NCBI GenBank assembly: GCA_903882805.1
Contig: CAIRYK010000057.1
Coordinates: 1-49,129, forward strand
Direction: 5' to 3'
From: an uncultured Bacteroidota bacterium
GTDB lineage: Bacteria > Bacteroidota > Bacteroidia > Chitinophagales > Chitinophagaceae
Length of the DNA: 49,129 nt
Position 1 is the stretch's first letter. The number at the start of each line of letters is the position of its first letter. Shown in pieces: positions 37,019-45,460 of this stretch. The translations under genes were made by a program, and so were the position numbers. The notes under the pieces were generated by a model that had not been told where the DNA came from, ran no database searches, and was given only the letters and a program-made list of their open reading frames with translations.

Positions 37019-37978
37019 ATGCGCGAAGGCCAGTTTATAAAACGCAACTTAGGCAGGTGGCAACAGTATCAGGAAAATACCGAAGACCCCGACGAAGTTG
37101 CGAAGAGATTTACCTATCTGGTAGATGACTTGTCGTATGCCAAAACATTCTACCCACATGGTAATACCATAAAGTACATCAATGGCATAGCGGCGGGTAT
37201 ATACCTAAGTATTTACAAAAACAAAAAAGAGAGCACACGCAGACTAATAACCTTCTGGACAACTGAGCTACCGCTAGTAATAAGGCGCAACCACCGACTG
37301 CTATTGTTTACCTTTTTGTTTTTTCTTGTGTTTGTGGGCCTGGGTGTTTTTTCAGCCTATATAGACCAAACATTTATCCGCGCTGTATTGGGCGATGGTT
37401 ATGTAGATATGACCGAGCGTAATATTGCCGCAGGTAATCCCTTTGGCGTATATAAAGATGCCGATAGTATGTCTATGTTCTTTCAGATAGCCTTCAATAA
37501 TATAAAGGTTGCCTTTTTGTGCTATACCATGGGCATAACGGCCGGCTTAGTAACCATGTATCTATTGTTTACCAACGGCCTAATGGTTGGTGTGTTTGAG
37601 TATATGTTTTTTCACCACCACCTTGGCTTCAAGTCTGTGCTGGTAATTTTTGTACATGGCACTTTAGAGCTATCGGCAATTGTTATAGCGGGCTGCGCAG
37701 GTCTATCGTTGGGGTATGCTTTATTATTCCCCGGCACCTATACTCGTATACAGTCATTACGCACTGCCGCAAAGGATAGCATAAAAATTATCATTAGCCT
37801 TGTGCCTATTTTCATTGTTGCCGCTTTTTTCGAGAGTTTTGTAACGCGCCACACCGAAATGCCTGTATGGATGAGTTTACTCATATTGCTTTCGTCGGCA
37901 GCGTTCATTATCTGGTATTTTGTGATGTACCCCATCATTGTTAGTGAAAAAGTAAACCTTAATGCGCCCGAGCAATAG
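37019..37978 (+). CDS. SpoIIM-like (stage II sporulation protein M family) membrane protein
   Basis: 319 aa. A charged N-terminal cytoplasmic region (~1-95) is followed by about five to six membrane helices (LLLFTFLFFLVFVGLGVF, VAFLCYTMGITAGLVTMYLLF, AIVIAGCAGLSLGYALLF, IIISLVPIFIVAAFF, LILLSSAAFIIWYF). Between helices are FNNIKVAF and HGTLELSAIVIAG, hallmarks of the SpoIIM/DUF95 family. In non-sporulating bacteria the gene usually accompanies MoxR-type operons; its function there is not known. The first gene of a six-gene set; the next gene overlaps its end by 17 nt. Confidence 0.92.
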   Translation: MREGQFIKRNLGRWQQYQENTEDPDEVAKRFTYLVDDLSYAKTFYPHGNTIKYINGIAAGIYLSIYKNKKESTRRLITFWTTELPLVIRRNHRLLLFTFLFFLVFVGLGVFSAYIDQTFIRAVLGDGYVDMTERNIAAGNPFGVYKDADSMSMFFQIAFNNIKVAFLCYTMGITAGLVTMYLLFTNGLMVGVFEYMFFHHHLGFKSVLVIFVHGTLELSAIVIAGCAGLSLGYALLFPGTYTRIQSLRTAAKDSIKIIISLVPIFIVAAFFESFVTRHTEMPVWMSLLILLSSAAFIIWYFVMYPIIVSEKVNLNAPEQ

Positions 37979-38693
37979 ACTGCTGTTGATATTGTTTTTA
38001 TTGTTTGCCGGCATTACCAACCGCGCATATGCAGCGTCGGATACTGCGGCTATAGTGCAGCAAGCGCCTGCGCAAATGACCGCGGCCCAATGGAAACAGC
38101 TAACCAGCGACAAAAGTTTAAACTATGCCAATGAGCAAGAAGTAGATCCCGATGAAGCAAATAAGAAAGTTGCAGAAGACAGCCTGGGCTGGTACCAGCG
38201 ATTAATACAGGGTTTCTTCAACTTATTGGCAAGCGGTGTGGGTACGGTTATTGTATGGATCATAGTGTTGTCGCTTATAGGCTACATTGTCTATAGAATA
38301 TTCATTAACAGCGACAGCTTCCTTTTCAGAAAAAACAAGAAGTTAATAGATACGGGCGACGAAATTGTAGAAAACGAGCACGATATAACCGCTACGAATT
38401 GGGAAGCCCTGCTACAACAGTCCGTAGCAAATAAAGATATGCGTTTGGCTATCCGTTATAGCTATATGCGCATGCTGCAACTGCTACAGCAGCGAAACAT
38501 GATTCAGTACAGGCAAGACAAAACAAACTACGAATATTTTCATGAGCTGCAATCGGCGGCAGTGAAGCCTGCATTTAAACAAATGACCCGGCTATATGAA
38601 TATGCATGGTATGGCCGCGCCGACCTTTCTGTAAATACCTACAACGACTATATTGCGTTGTTTAACAATACACGAAAACAATTGGGCGCATGA
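37962..38693 (+). CDS. DUF4129 domain membrane protein
   Basis: 243 aa. A signal sequence (LLLILFLLFAGITNRAYA) and one later membrane helix (GVGTVIVWIIVLSLIGYIVY, ~107-126) flank a periplasmic stretch. The cytoplasmic C-terminal domain is DUF4129 type: EALLQQSVANKDMRLAIRYSYMRMLQLLQ, then FHELQSAAVKPAFKQMTRLYEYAWYGR. Family members occur in MoxR and transglutaminase operons without known activity. It overlaps the SpoIIM gene by 17 nt and the next gene by 4 nt (ATGA), indicating translational coupling. Confidence 0.88.
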   Translation: MRPSNRLLLILFLLFAGITNRAYAASDTAAIVQQAPAQMTAAQWKQLTSDKSLNYANEQEVDPDEANKKVAEDSLGWYQRLIQGFFNLLASGVGTVIVWIIVLSLIGYIVYRIFINSDSFLFRKNKKLIDTGDEIVENEHDITATNWEALLQQSVANKDMRLAIRYSYMRMLQLLQQRNMIQYRQDKTNYEYFHELQSAAVKPAFKQMTRLYEYAWYGRADLSVNTYNDYIALFNNTRKQLGA

Positions 38694-40087
38694 TGAGGCA
38701 GAAAATTGTTATCGTAATATTGGCGATGGCTGTAGGGCTGGCGGCCTGCAGCAAAAAAAAGAAAGGCCTGAGCGCCGAGCAGTGGCGCCCAACGCTGGAA
38801 AGTCGCGACAAAAACCCATACGGCGTTTGGTTGGCGCATCAGTCGCTAAAGTATTTCTTCCCCAATGCCAAGCAGGAGACTCTACCGGGACAATTCAGGT
38901 ACACCAGCATAGACGATGCCATGCTGTATCACGACTCGGGCAGGGCGCTATTGGTAGTGCAGGGCCTCGACTTTTATATAAGTAGCGAAGAATGGACCGC
39001 ACTAAAAGGTTTTGTGGAAAATGGCAATGAACTGATGATATTTTCCAGCCATCTGGATAACAAAATAGAAACAGAGCTGAAGCTATACAAGCAAAAATGC
39101 GGCGCAGAAGACTACCTGTTCAATCAGTTTACCGTAACCGATAAAGATATAAAACCGCTGCGATTGGTAACCGACACAACAAAATATGGATACACCGGCA
39201 GACCAATAAGAAGCTATTTTGAAATTAATACGGACTCTGTTTTCTACTATGCCAGCGTATCTAAATACCAGAATACCGAAACCGATGAAAGTTTGGCCGA
39301 TTCGGCTGTGTACACCATAGAAGGCGATGACACGACCATTACCTATTATAGACGCAACCAGCCGGTACCGGCAAATGCCGACCAGTATTACGATTCAGAG
39401 AACGAACGACTGATGTTTAGGCTGCGAGCTGATACGCTGGGCTATGTGAAAAACAATGTGAACTATGTACGATATAAATTGGGCGGCGGACATATAACCC
39501 TACATGCTGCCCCGCTAACTATAAGCAACTACTTTTTGCTGCAACCCGGCAATGAAAAATATTTGAGCGGGATATGGCAAACACTACCGGGCGATGTATC
39601 GCACGTGTATTGGTGCGACTATTTTAAACATAGCGATGAAACAACAAACAGCAATGTACTATGGCGATACCCATCTACCCGTTACGCCATAATTTTGGCG
39701 TTGCTGGCAATGCTCATTTACATATTGTTTGAGGGTAAGCGCAAGCAGCGCATAATACCTGTACTACCGCCGTTGAAAAACGACTCTGTATCGTTTGTAG
39801 AAACAGTAGGTAGGCTTTATTTCAACAAAGGCAACCATACCAATCTGGCCGAAAAAATGACCATGCAGTTTCTGGAGTGGGTACGTACCCATTACTTCCT
39901 GAATACCAACTTACTCAACGAACAGTTTATCGCCCAGCTTACCATAAAATCGGGACAGCCAGAGGCTAAAGTGCGTATGCTGATGGATATGATACATGAA
40001 ATGAAACTAGGTACCGCACATACCGACGACGCTTACCTTTACCAGCTTTACACAACAATTCAGCAATTTTATAAAAATATTTATTGA
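38690..40087 (+). CDS. DUF4350 domain lipoprotein-like membrane protein
   Basis: 465 aa; ATG at 38690 or 38693 (Met-Met start). The N-terminus MMRQKIVIVILAMAVGLAACSKKKK has a good lipobox (LAAC). The central region, from NPYGVWLAHQSLKYFF through LLVVQGLDFYISSEEWTALKGFVENGNELMIFSS, is the DUF4350 (GATase-like) domain. A membrane helix at ~325-343 (YAIILALLAMLIYILFE) is followed by a cytoplasmic helical tail. A lipidated N-terminus combined with a later membrane helix is unusual. The next gene starts 2 nt after its stop. Role unknown. Confidence 0.87.
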   Translation: MMRQKIVIVILAMAVGLAACSKKKKGLSAEQWRPTLESRDKNPYGVWLAHQSLKYFFPNAKQETLPGQFRYTSIDDAMLYHDSGRALLVVQGLDFYISSEEWTALKGFVENGNELMIFSSHLDNKIETELKLYKQKCGAEDYLFNQFTVTDKDIKPLRLVTDTTKYGYTGRPIRSYFEINTDSVFYYASVSKYQNTETDESLADSAVYTIEGDDTTITYYRRNQPVPANADQYYDSENERLMFRLRADTLGYVKNNVNYVRYKLGGGHITLHAAPLTISNYFLLQPGNEKYLSGIWQTLPGDVSHVYWCDYFKHSDETTNSNVLWRYPSTRYAIILALLAMLIYILFEGKRKQRIIPVLPPLKNDSVSFVETVGRLYFNKGNHTNLAEKMTMQFLEWVRTHYFLNTNLLNEQFIAQLTIKSGQPEAKVRMLMDMIHEMKLGTAHTDDAYLYQLYTTIQQFYKNIY

Positions 40088-40089
40088 TA

Positions 40090-41073
40090 ATGGAATCAGC
40101 AGAACAGTCGCAAAGTTTTTTACCGGACGAGCATCCGCTGTCGCATTTTGTAGAACAGATACAGCACGAGATAGCAAAAGTAATAGTAGGGCAGCACGCA
40201 ATGATAGAACAATTGCTTGCGGGCCTGCTTGCAGATGGGCACATACTGATAGAAGGCGCGCCCGGCGTAGCCAAAACGCTCACCGCGCGTTTGCTATCGA
40301 AACTGATAGATGTGCGGTTTTCGCGTATACAGTTTACGCCCGATCTTATGCCGAGCGATGTAGTGGGTACCAGCGTATTCAATCCGCAAACATCTACTTT
40401 TCAATTTAAAGCAGGGCCAATATTCAGCAACATAACGCTGATAGACGAAATAAACCGCGCCCCTGCCAAAACACAGGCAGCGTTGTTTGAAGTGATGGAA
40501 GAACGGCAGGTAACTGTTGATGGTATTTCGCACCACATGCAGGCGCCATTTATGGTTATAGCTACGCAAAACCCTATAGAACACGAAGGCACCTACCGCC
40601 TGCCCGAGGCCCAGCTCGATAGGTTTTTGATGAAGATAACTGTGGGATACCCAAATCTGAAAGAAGAAATTCAGATACTGGAACGCCATAACGGACAGCA
40701 AATAACAGAAATGCTGCACGATATTAAGCCCATGCTCAGCCCTGAACTACTCAAGAATGCGCGCATGCAGGTAAGGCAAACCCATATTGAACCTAAATTG
40801 CTGGAGTTTGTAGCCAAAATTACCTATGAAACCCGCAACGACAGATCGCTGTACGTGGGGGCTTCGCCAAGGGCGTCTATTGCTATGCTGCAAATTGCAA
40901 AAGCATTCAGTGTGCTTCGGGGTAGAAATTTTGTGATACCGGAAGATATACTGCAGGCTGCGCCATGTGTGTTGCGACACCGTATACTGCTTACACCCGA
41001 GCGCGAAATGGAAGGCGCAACTACCGACGATGTGATAAAGGAAATACTGGCAAGAATGGAAATACCACGCTAA
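40090..41073 (+). CDS. MoxR-type AAA+ ATPase
   Basis: 327 aa from ATG 40090. The AAA_3 domain has Walker A in GAPGVAKTLTAR, Walker B in LIDEINRAPAKTQAALFEVMEERQ, sensor 1 in VIATQNPIEHEGTYRLPEAQLDRFLMK, and a C-terminal lid with YVGASPRASIAMLQIAKAFSVLRG. MoxR ATPases act as chaperones, commonly with von Willebrand A or DUF58 partners, in envelope stress or enzyme maturation. The gene order SpoIIM-DUF4129-DUF4350-MoxR-DUF58 is typical of Bacteroidota, and the adjacent DUF58 protein is the likely partner. Confidence 0.96.
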   Translation: MESAEQSQSFLPDEHPLSHFVEQIQHEIAKVIVGQHAMIEQLLAGLLADGHILIEGAPGVAKTLTARLLSKLIDVRFSRIQFTPDLMPSDVVGTSVFNPQTSTFQFKAGPIFSNITLIDEINRAPAKTQAALFEVMEERQVTVDGISHHMQAPFMVIATQNPIEHEGTYRLPEAQLDRFLMKITVGYPNLKEEIQILERHNGQQITEMLHDIKPMLSPELLKNARMQVRQTHIEPKLLEFVAKITYETRNDRSLYVGASPRASIAMLQIAKAFSVLRGRNFVIPEDILQAAPCVLRHRILLTPEREMEGATTDDVIKEILARMEIPR

Positions 41074-41108
41074 CGCAATAACCGGCCAACAAAGAAAAAT
41101 AATAGAAA

Positions 41109-42443
41109 GTGATAAGAAAATACATAGGCGATCTGTTCATACACACCCATTGGTACTTACTGATGCTAGGGTGTGTTGTGTTATTTTTTATCTCTTTCTT
41201 TGCTCCGCTACTCTACAACCCTGCCATTGTAGCGGCCGCTTGCTTGTTCGGATGTACAGTGATCGATTATGCGCTTTTGTTTTTTGCTGCAGGCGGCATA
41301 GCCGCGCATCGACAAATGGCTGCAAGGTTCAGTATAGGCGATGAAAACAAAGTGACGATTGAGCTGGATAACAGATATCCTTTTAAGGTAAAATGCTCGG
41401 TAATTGATGAAATACCCTTCCAGTTTCAGGTGCGCGACTTCCTGATAGAAACAGTAATAAAATACCGTGCAAAAACGCAGCTGAGCTATACCCTTCGCCC
41501 TCTAACCCGAGGTAAATTCGGCTTTGGTGTGGTAGTGTGCTATACATCCAGCCCTATAGGGTTGCTAAAACGCCGTTTTAACATAGCAGAGCCAGAAGAG
41601 ATAAAGGTGTACCCAGCCTTTCAGCAATTACGTAAATACCAGCTAATGGCGGTAACGGGCAGCGCGGTTGCGGGCACGAAAAAGGTGCGCAGACTGGGTC
41701 ATAGTATGGAGTTTGAAAAAATAAAAGACTATGTGCAGGGCGACGATGTGCGCACCATCAACTGGAAAGCAACAGCCCGCAGCACATCGTTAATGGTGAA
41801 CACCTATACAGATGCGCGGCAACAACAAATTTATTGCCTGATAGACAAGGGGCGAAATATGAAAATGCCCTTCGAAGGCATGACGCTGCTCGACCACTCA
41901 ATAAATGCAAGCCTTGCCTTGCTGAATGTAGCATTGCTGAAACAGGATAAAGCCGGGTTGATAACTTACGCCAACAAGATAGGCGATATAGTAGCTGCAG
42001 ACCGGCGGGGCGACCAACTGCACCGGATACTGGAAACACTGTATAAAACACAAACCGAATTTAAAGAAACAGATTATGAAGCTGTATGGAGCGCTGTGCA
42101 TCGCGGCATAACACAACGCAGCCTGATATTGGTATTTACTAACTTCGAAAGCTATTCGTCGCTGGAACGACAACTACCTTTTCTGAAAAAAATAGCTCAA
42201 CGGCACCTTGCCTGCGTAGTGTTTTTTCAGAATACACTGCTCAAGGAGATACACGAAACAAATCCCGACAGCATAGAAGGCATTTATATAAAAACAATTG
42301 CCGACCAGTTTGATCTGGAAAAGCGACTGATAGTAAAAGAGCTACGCCGACATGGTATTCTCTCCATACTGACCACGCCGCAAAATCTAAGTATTGATGT
42401 AATCAACAAATACCTGGAATTAAAAGCCCGGCAGATGGTATAA
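41109..42443 (+). CDS. DUF58 domain protein (MoxR partner)
   Basis: 444 aa with a GTG start at 41109. Two N-terminal membrane helices (WYLLMLGCVVLFFISFF, PAIVAAACLFGCTVIDYALLFF). A central Ig-like region precedes the DUF58 core EFEKIKDYVQGDDVRTINWKATARSTSLMVNTY, which leads into a von Willebrand A-like domain. The MIDAS motif DxSxS is degenerate (CLIDKGRNM). Probably the membrane target of the upstream MoxR ATPase, 35 nt away. Confidence 0.93.
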   Translation: MIRKYIGDLFIHTHWYLLMLGCVVLFFISFFAPLLYNPAIVAAACLFGCTVIDYALLFFAAGGIAAHRQMAARFSIGDENKVTIELDNRYPFKVKCSVIDEIPFQFQVRDFLIETVIKYRAKTQLSYTLRPLTRGKFGFGVVVCYTSSPIGLLKRRFNIAEPEEIKVYPAFQQLRKYQLMAVTGSAVAGTKKVRRLGHSMEFEKIKDYVQGDDVRTINWKATARSTSLMVNTYTDARQQQIYCLIDKGRNMKMPFEGMTLLDHSINASLALLNVALLKQDKAGLITYANKIGDIVAADRRGDQLHRILETLYKTQTEFKETDYEAVWSAVHRGITQRSLILVFTNFESYSSLERQLPFLKKIAQRHLACVVFFQNTLLKEIHETNPDSIEGIYIKTIADQFDLEKRLIVKELRRHGILSILTTPQNLSIDVINKYLELKARQMV

Positions 42444-42472
42444 GGCGCTAAAAAATTACGATTTTTGTAACC

Positions 42473-43495
42473 ATGCATATACAACGCATAATAGGAAAAT
42501 ATGCTCCCGCCTTGCAACCGCAGGCGCTTGCTGGTATTTTGGCGCTTTGCACTGCACTTACGGTGGGCATAAGTTCCTGCAAAAAAGACCTTTTGCACCT
42601 TAAAAATGTGCAACAACTGAATAGCCAAACAAGCTGTCGCATAAATAATGTACAATTTATAGATAGTAAAACAGCTATACTGGCAGGCGGCGAAATATGG
42701 TCTAAAACCGCTGTGTGTCGCTCTACCGATGGCGGATATACCTGGATTGCAGATACCTCTGGCACGGTAACTGGCTTGGGTAAGGCGATGTTTGGTATGG
42801 ATATAGCGCCATCTGGCAAAACCTATTTGTGCGGAGTAGACGGGGATGTGCTCCACTCTGCCGATAGCGGCAATACCTGGAACTTCAATCGTATAGACAA
42901 CTGGCTGCATTATGTAGGCGGCACATTTGCCAAACCCGATACAGGCATTTTTGTAAGCACGGTGTTACAACGCCAGTGCACCATAACCCGGGTTAATGCA
43001 CGCTTCCAAATTATTGATACACAAACATTTTTGTTTGGGCTGAATGGCATAAAAATGATGACGCCCGACAGGGGATATATTTACGGCTATGGTACGGTGA
43101 TGCAAACTACCAATGGCGGCGCAACTTGGACTTTTCAGGATGTGAAAGGCGATAATTTTACGGCAATGGAAGCTCATGGCGACGAAATGTGGCTATGTGG
43201 ATCGAGCGGAGGCATTTACCATACCCTAAACGGCGGCGTTAATTGGGAAGAGCTAAGAAACGGCAGCGACATAACACAGAAAAGATACTATCTGCGCTGT
43301 ATAACATTTAAAGACAGTAATACAGGTTGGGCAGCCGGCGACAACGGAGCGCTCATATACACCGATGATGGCGGCAGGCATTGGGCTCAGTATGAATCTT
43401 TTACCACAAAATGCCTTCGGACAATAAGTATTTGTCCAAACGGCGATTTGCTGGTGGCTGGCGACGACGGCGTATTGTTTCGTATCGCTTTATAG
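42473..43495 (+). CDS. Ycf48-like/BNR repeat beta-propeller lipoprotein
   Basis: 340 aa. The N-terminus has a hydrophobic segment ending ALTVGISSCKKD, a plausible lipobox. Repeats of the type STDGGYTWIADT, SADSGNTWNF, TTNGGATWTFQD, TLNGGVNWEELR and TDDGGRHWAQY are Ycf48/BNR (sialidase-like Asp-box) motifs that fold as a beta propeller. In cyanobacteria Ycf48 assists photosystem II assembly; here the function is unrelated and unknown. Lies 29 nt after the DUF58 gene, so may be the last gene of the MoxR operon. Confidence 0.9.
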   Translation: MHIQRIIGKYAPALQPQALAGILALCTALTVGISSCKKDLLHLKNVQQLNSQTSCRINNVQFIDSKTAILAGGEIWSKTAVCRSTDGGYTWIADTSGTVTGLGKAMFGMDIAPSGKTYLCGVDGDVLHSADSGNTWNFNRIDNWLHYVGGTFAKPDTGIFVSTVLQRQCTITRVNARFQIIDTQTFLFGLNGIKMMTPDRGYIYGYGTVMQTTNGGATWTFQDVKGDNFTAMEAHGDEMWLCGSSGGIYHTLNGGVNWEELRNGSDITQKRYYLRCITFKDSNTGWAAGDNGALIYTDDGGRHWAQYESFTTKCLRTISICPNGDLLVAGDDGVLFRIAL

Positions 43496-43498
43496 GTT

Positions 43499-43515
43499 TT
43501 TACCTTGTAGGTAAA
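43499..43515. terminator. Small hairpin between convergent genes
   Basis: TTTACCT and AGGTAAA form a 7-bp stem with a TGT loop in the 31-bp gap between the Ycf48-like and acyltransferase genes. No long T tract follows in either direction, so termination is uncertain. Confidence 0.35.
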
Positions 43516-43526
43516 CGTGTATTTGT

Positions 43527-44408
43527 TTATTGATGCGCAGGGCGTTTGTGTTTCCAGCGGCGGTGCGACCACAGCCATATTTCTGGTTGTTTTATAATGT
43601 CGGCCTCGAGCGTTCTGGTATGCATTTCCGACAACTGGTCGTCTATAGTTTCTGCTGGCTTTTCAACAAGCAATTCAGCTTGTATTTCGTAAAAGCCGCG
43701 TTTTATCCGCGCTATACGGGCATAAATAACCGGAAAGTTGAGCTTTCGTGAAATAATCTCCACACCTTTAAATACTGGCGTATCCTGGTTTAAGAAAGTT
43801 GTCCAGTAGGCATTGTTGGGTTGCGGTGTCTGGTCAGAAATGAATGCAGTCGCATTTAATCCGCCCCGGTTAGAGAGCATTTCCTTATATGTTTCCTTCA
43901 TAGGTATGAGCCGCGAGCCGAACCTCGAGCGCATACGGTACATAAGTTGATCGAAGCGCTTGTTGCGTAACGGATGGTAAATAACATAAAGCTGGTGTTT
44001 CCCTACCAGACTAAAAGTATTGCCTGCCCACTCCCAGTTGCCAAAATGTCCCATAACAAGTATTACGCTTTGGTTTTCGGCAGCATATTTATTGAAAAGT
44101 GTCAAAGCGTCTGGGCTGAACTTGCAGCGCTTCAGCATTTCTTTTTCACTGATCGTTAAAGTTTTAAATGTTTCCAGAAAAAGGTCGCAGAGGTAGTGGT
44201 AATAATCGCTGCATATTTTATTTATTGCCGCTTCGTTTTTTTCAGGAAAAGAGTTTCTGAGATTTTGCAACACCACATCTTTGCGATACCCCACTACCCT
44301 ATAAAAAATAAAATAAACGAAATTGGAAAAACCGTAAAGGAGTGGAAAAGGCAACAATGAAATAAGATAAATAAACGGTATTACCAGAAAATAGACCAAA
44401 GCTTCCAA
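43527..44408 (-). CDS. Lysophospholipid acyltransferase of the LpxL/HtrB family
   Basis: 293 aa. An N-terminal membrane helix (VYFLVIPFIYLISLLPFPLLY) anchors the protein to the inner membrane. The acyltransferase motif is present as MGHFGNWEW (His-x4-Glu), followed by IYHPLRNKRFDQLM and FISDQTP.P. In the family these enzymes add a secondary acyl chain to lipid A or a related lipid. Which lipid is used here cannot be told. An exact -7 box TACTTTTG lies 18 nt before the start. Convergent with the Ycf48-like gene. Confidence 0.93.
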   Translation of the reverse strand: MEALVYFLVIPFIYLISLLPFPLLYGFSNFVYFIFYRVVGYRKDVVLQNLRNSFPEKNEAAINKICSDYYHYLCDLFLETFKTLTISEKEMLKRCKFSPDALTLFNKYAAENQSVILVMGHFGNWEWAGNTFSLVGKHQLYVIYHPLRNKRFDQLMYRMRSRFGSRLIPMKETYKEMLSNRGGLNATAFISDQTPQPNNAYWTTFLNQDTPVFKGVEIISRKLNFPVIYARIARIKRGFYEIQAELLVEKPAETIDDQLSEMHTRTLEADIIKQPEIWLWSHRRWKHKRPAHQ

Positions 44409-44425
44409 TGTATAACAGGTTTTAG

Positions 44426-44433
44426 CAAAAGTA
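44426..44433 (-). promoter_or_regulatory. -7 promoter element of the acyltransferase gene
   Basis: The minus strand reads TACTTTTG, an exact consensus match, with the ATG 18 nt downstream. A -33 element is not evident. Confidence 0.5.
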
Positions 44434-44630
44434 TCAATTAATACTGAAACGATGTTGATATTAGCTTTGGTCTAGCTAATACCCCATTGTCTGAATCATT
44501 TGTAGATTGCTATTTCATTGGGATTATTGCAAAACAAGGCAGCCAACGCAATCCATATTATTGCGCTATGAGCCTCAAATAATTAGCAAAAAAAAGTTGG
44601 CAAACCCGATTATTATTCTTAGCAAAATTC

Positions 44631-44660
44631 TTGGTTGTTTATAAAAAAAATGTAGATTTG
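44631..44660 (+). promoter_or_regulatory. Promoter of the cold shock gene
   Basis: TTG at 44631-44633 and TAGATTTG at 44653-44660 are separated by 19 bp. The leader would be only about 23 nt, unlike the long cold-responsive leader of E. coli cspA. Confidence 0.7.
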
Positions 44661-44689
44661 CGTATTATTAATTTTTCATTCAATTCAAA

Positions 44690-44881
44690 ATGCAAGAAGG
44701 TACAGTAAAGTTTTTCAATGAAACCAAAGGATTTGGCTTCATTACGCCAGCTAACGGCGGACAAGACATTTTCGTTCACGTATCAGGTCTGAAAGATCAA
44801 ATCCGTGAGAATGACAGAGTGTCTTACGAAGTACAAAATGGTAAAAAAGGTTTGAACGCAGTTAACGTTAAAGTAATTTAA
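44690..44881 (+). CDS. Cold shock domain protein (CspA family)
   Basis: 63 aa. The single cold shock domain is complete: GTVKFFNETKGFGFITP contains RNP1 (KGFGFI), and DIFVHVSGL contains RNP2. Binds single-stranded nucleic acid and acts as an RNA chaperone in cold or stationary phase. Single-gene unit with promoter and strong terminator. Confidence 0.97.
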   Translation: MQEGTVKFFNETKGFGFITPANGGQDIFVHVSGLKDQIRENDRVSYEVQNGKKGLNAVNVKVI

Positions 44882-44885
44882 TAAT

Positions 44886-45301
44886 CTACGCGACACTTAA
44901 TATCATTGCAAGACGTGCTAGCACGTCTTTTTTTATTGCATCAAATCGTGGATTGAGTGGTTCGTACCGGTGAATACATTGCTTAAACCCTGCATGAAAG
45001 CTTCTATTAATACCAAAGGCTGTTGGATATTCTCGTGCCAATACGAAACTTACTCCTTCATGAGCAAGCCAGGGTAGCCGCAGTCACCTAGGATTAGGCT
45101 CCATATATTTTCTTTTAGTTGATTAATTTTGCCTGGACAGATTATAAGTCCAACCTGACGGGTTTCGACCTCTACAATTACTATTTTTCCAAGTAACGCA
45201 GGTGCAAATTTTATTTGGCATTTATGGATGGCCCGGTCATAACAAACTTGCTTTACGCAACAGAACCTCCCCTTAGAGAGTCTATCTATTTCAAAGAATC
45301 T
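44886..45301 (-). pseudogene. Possible decayed coding remnant in the gap after the cold shock gene
   Basis: The ~520-bp stretch 44937-45460 has no intact gene. On the minus strand, 45301-45050 is open for 83 codons without an ATG start and reads like protein (ALLGKIVIVEVETRQVGLI, then LILGDCGYPGLLMKE before TAA). A second open frame, shifted by one base, continues from there to 44886. The GDxGY motif recalls DDE transposases, but the match is weak and the second part runs through the cold shock terminator. It may be chance. Confidence 0.2.
44910..44936 (+). terminator. Terminator of the cold shock gene
   Basis: AAGACGTGC and GCACGTCTT form a 9-bp stem with a TA centre, followed by seven T residues. 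Confidence 0.9.
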
Positions 45302-45325
45302 CTATAGACTACCTGCTAAAAATAA

Positions 45326-45370
45326 GACCAATTCGATTATATGCAATTTGCGCATACAATTGAATTGGTC
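45326..45370 (-). terminator. Imperfect palindrome, likely terminator of the paralogue operon
   Basis: The outer arms GACCAATTC and GAATTGGTC are perfect; the stem continues inward with three transition mismatches to about 20 bp. On the minus strand it is followed by TTATTTTT. It lies about 90 nt after the stop of the gene at 45461-47128. Confidence 0.65.
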
Positions 45371-45460
45371 AGGAAATGAAAGCCCAAAAATTGTAAAAGA
45401 CCTAGGCAGTGTTAACGAAATCCGTTGCCTAATAAATGGGGTATTTTATCTCGCAAATAG

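Noticed and set aside
45240-45280. Minus-strand GGTTCTGTTGC resembling an IS6-type terminal repeat
   Set aside because: Only one copy was seen, with no partner end, transposase or target duplication nearby; a short match of this size can occur by chance.
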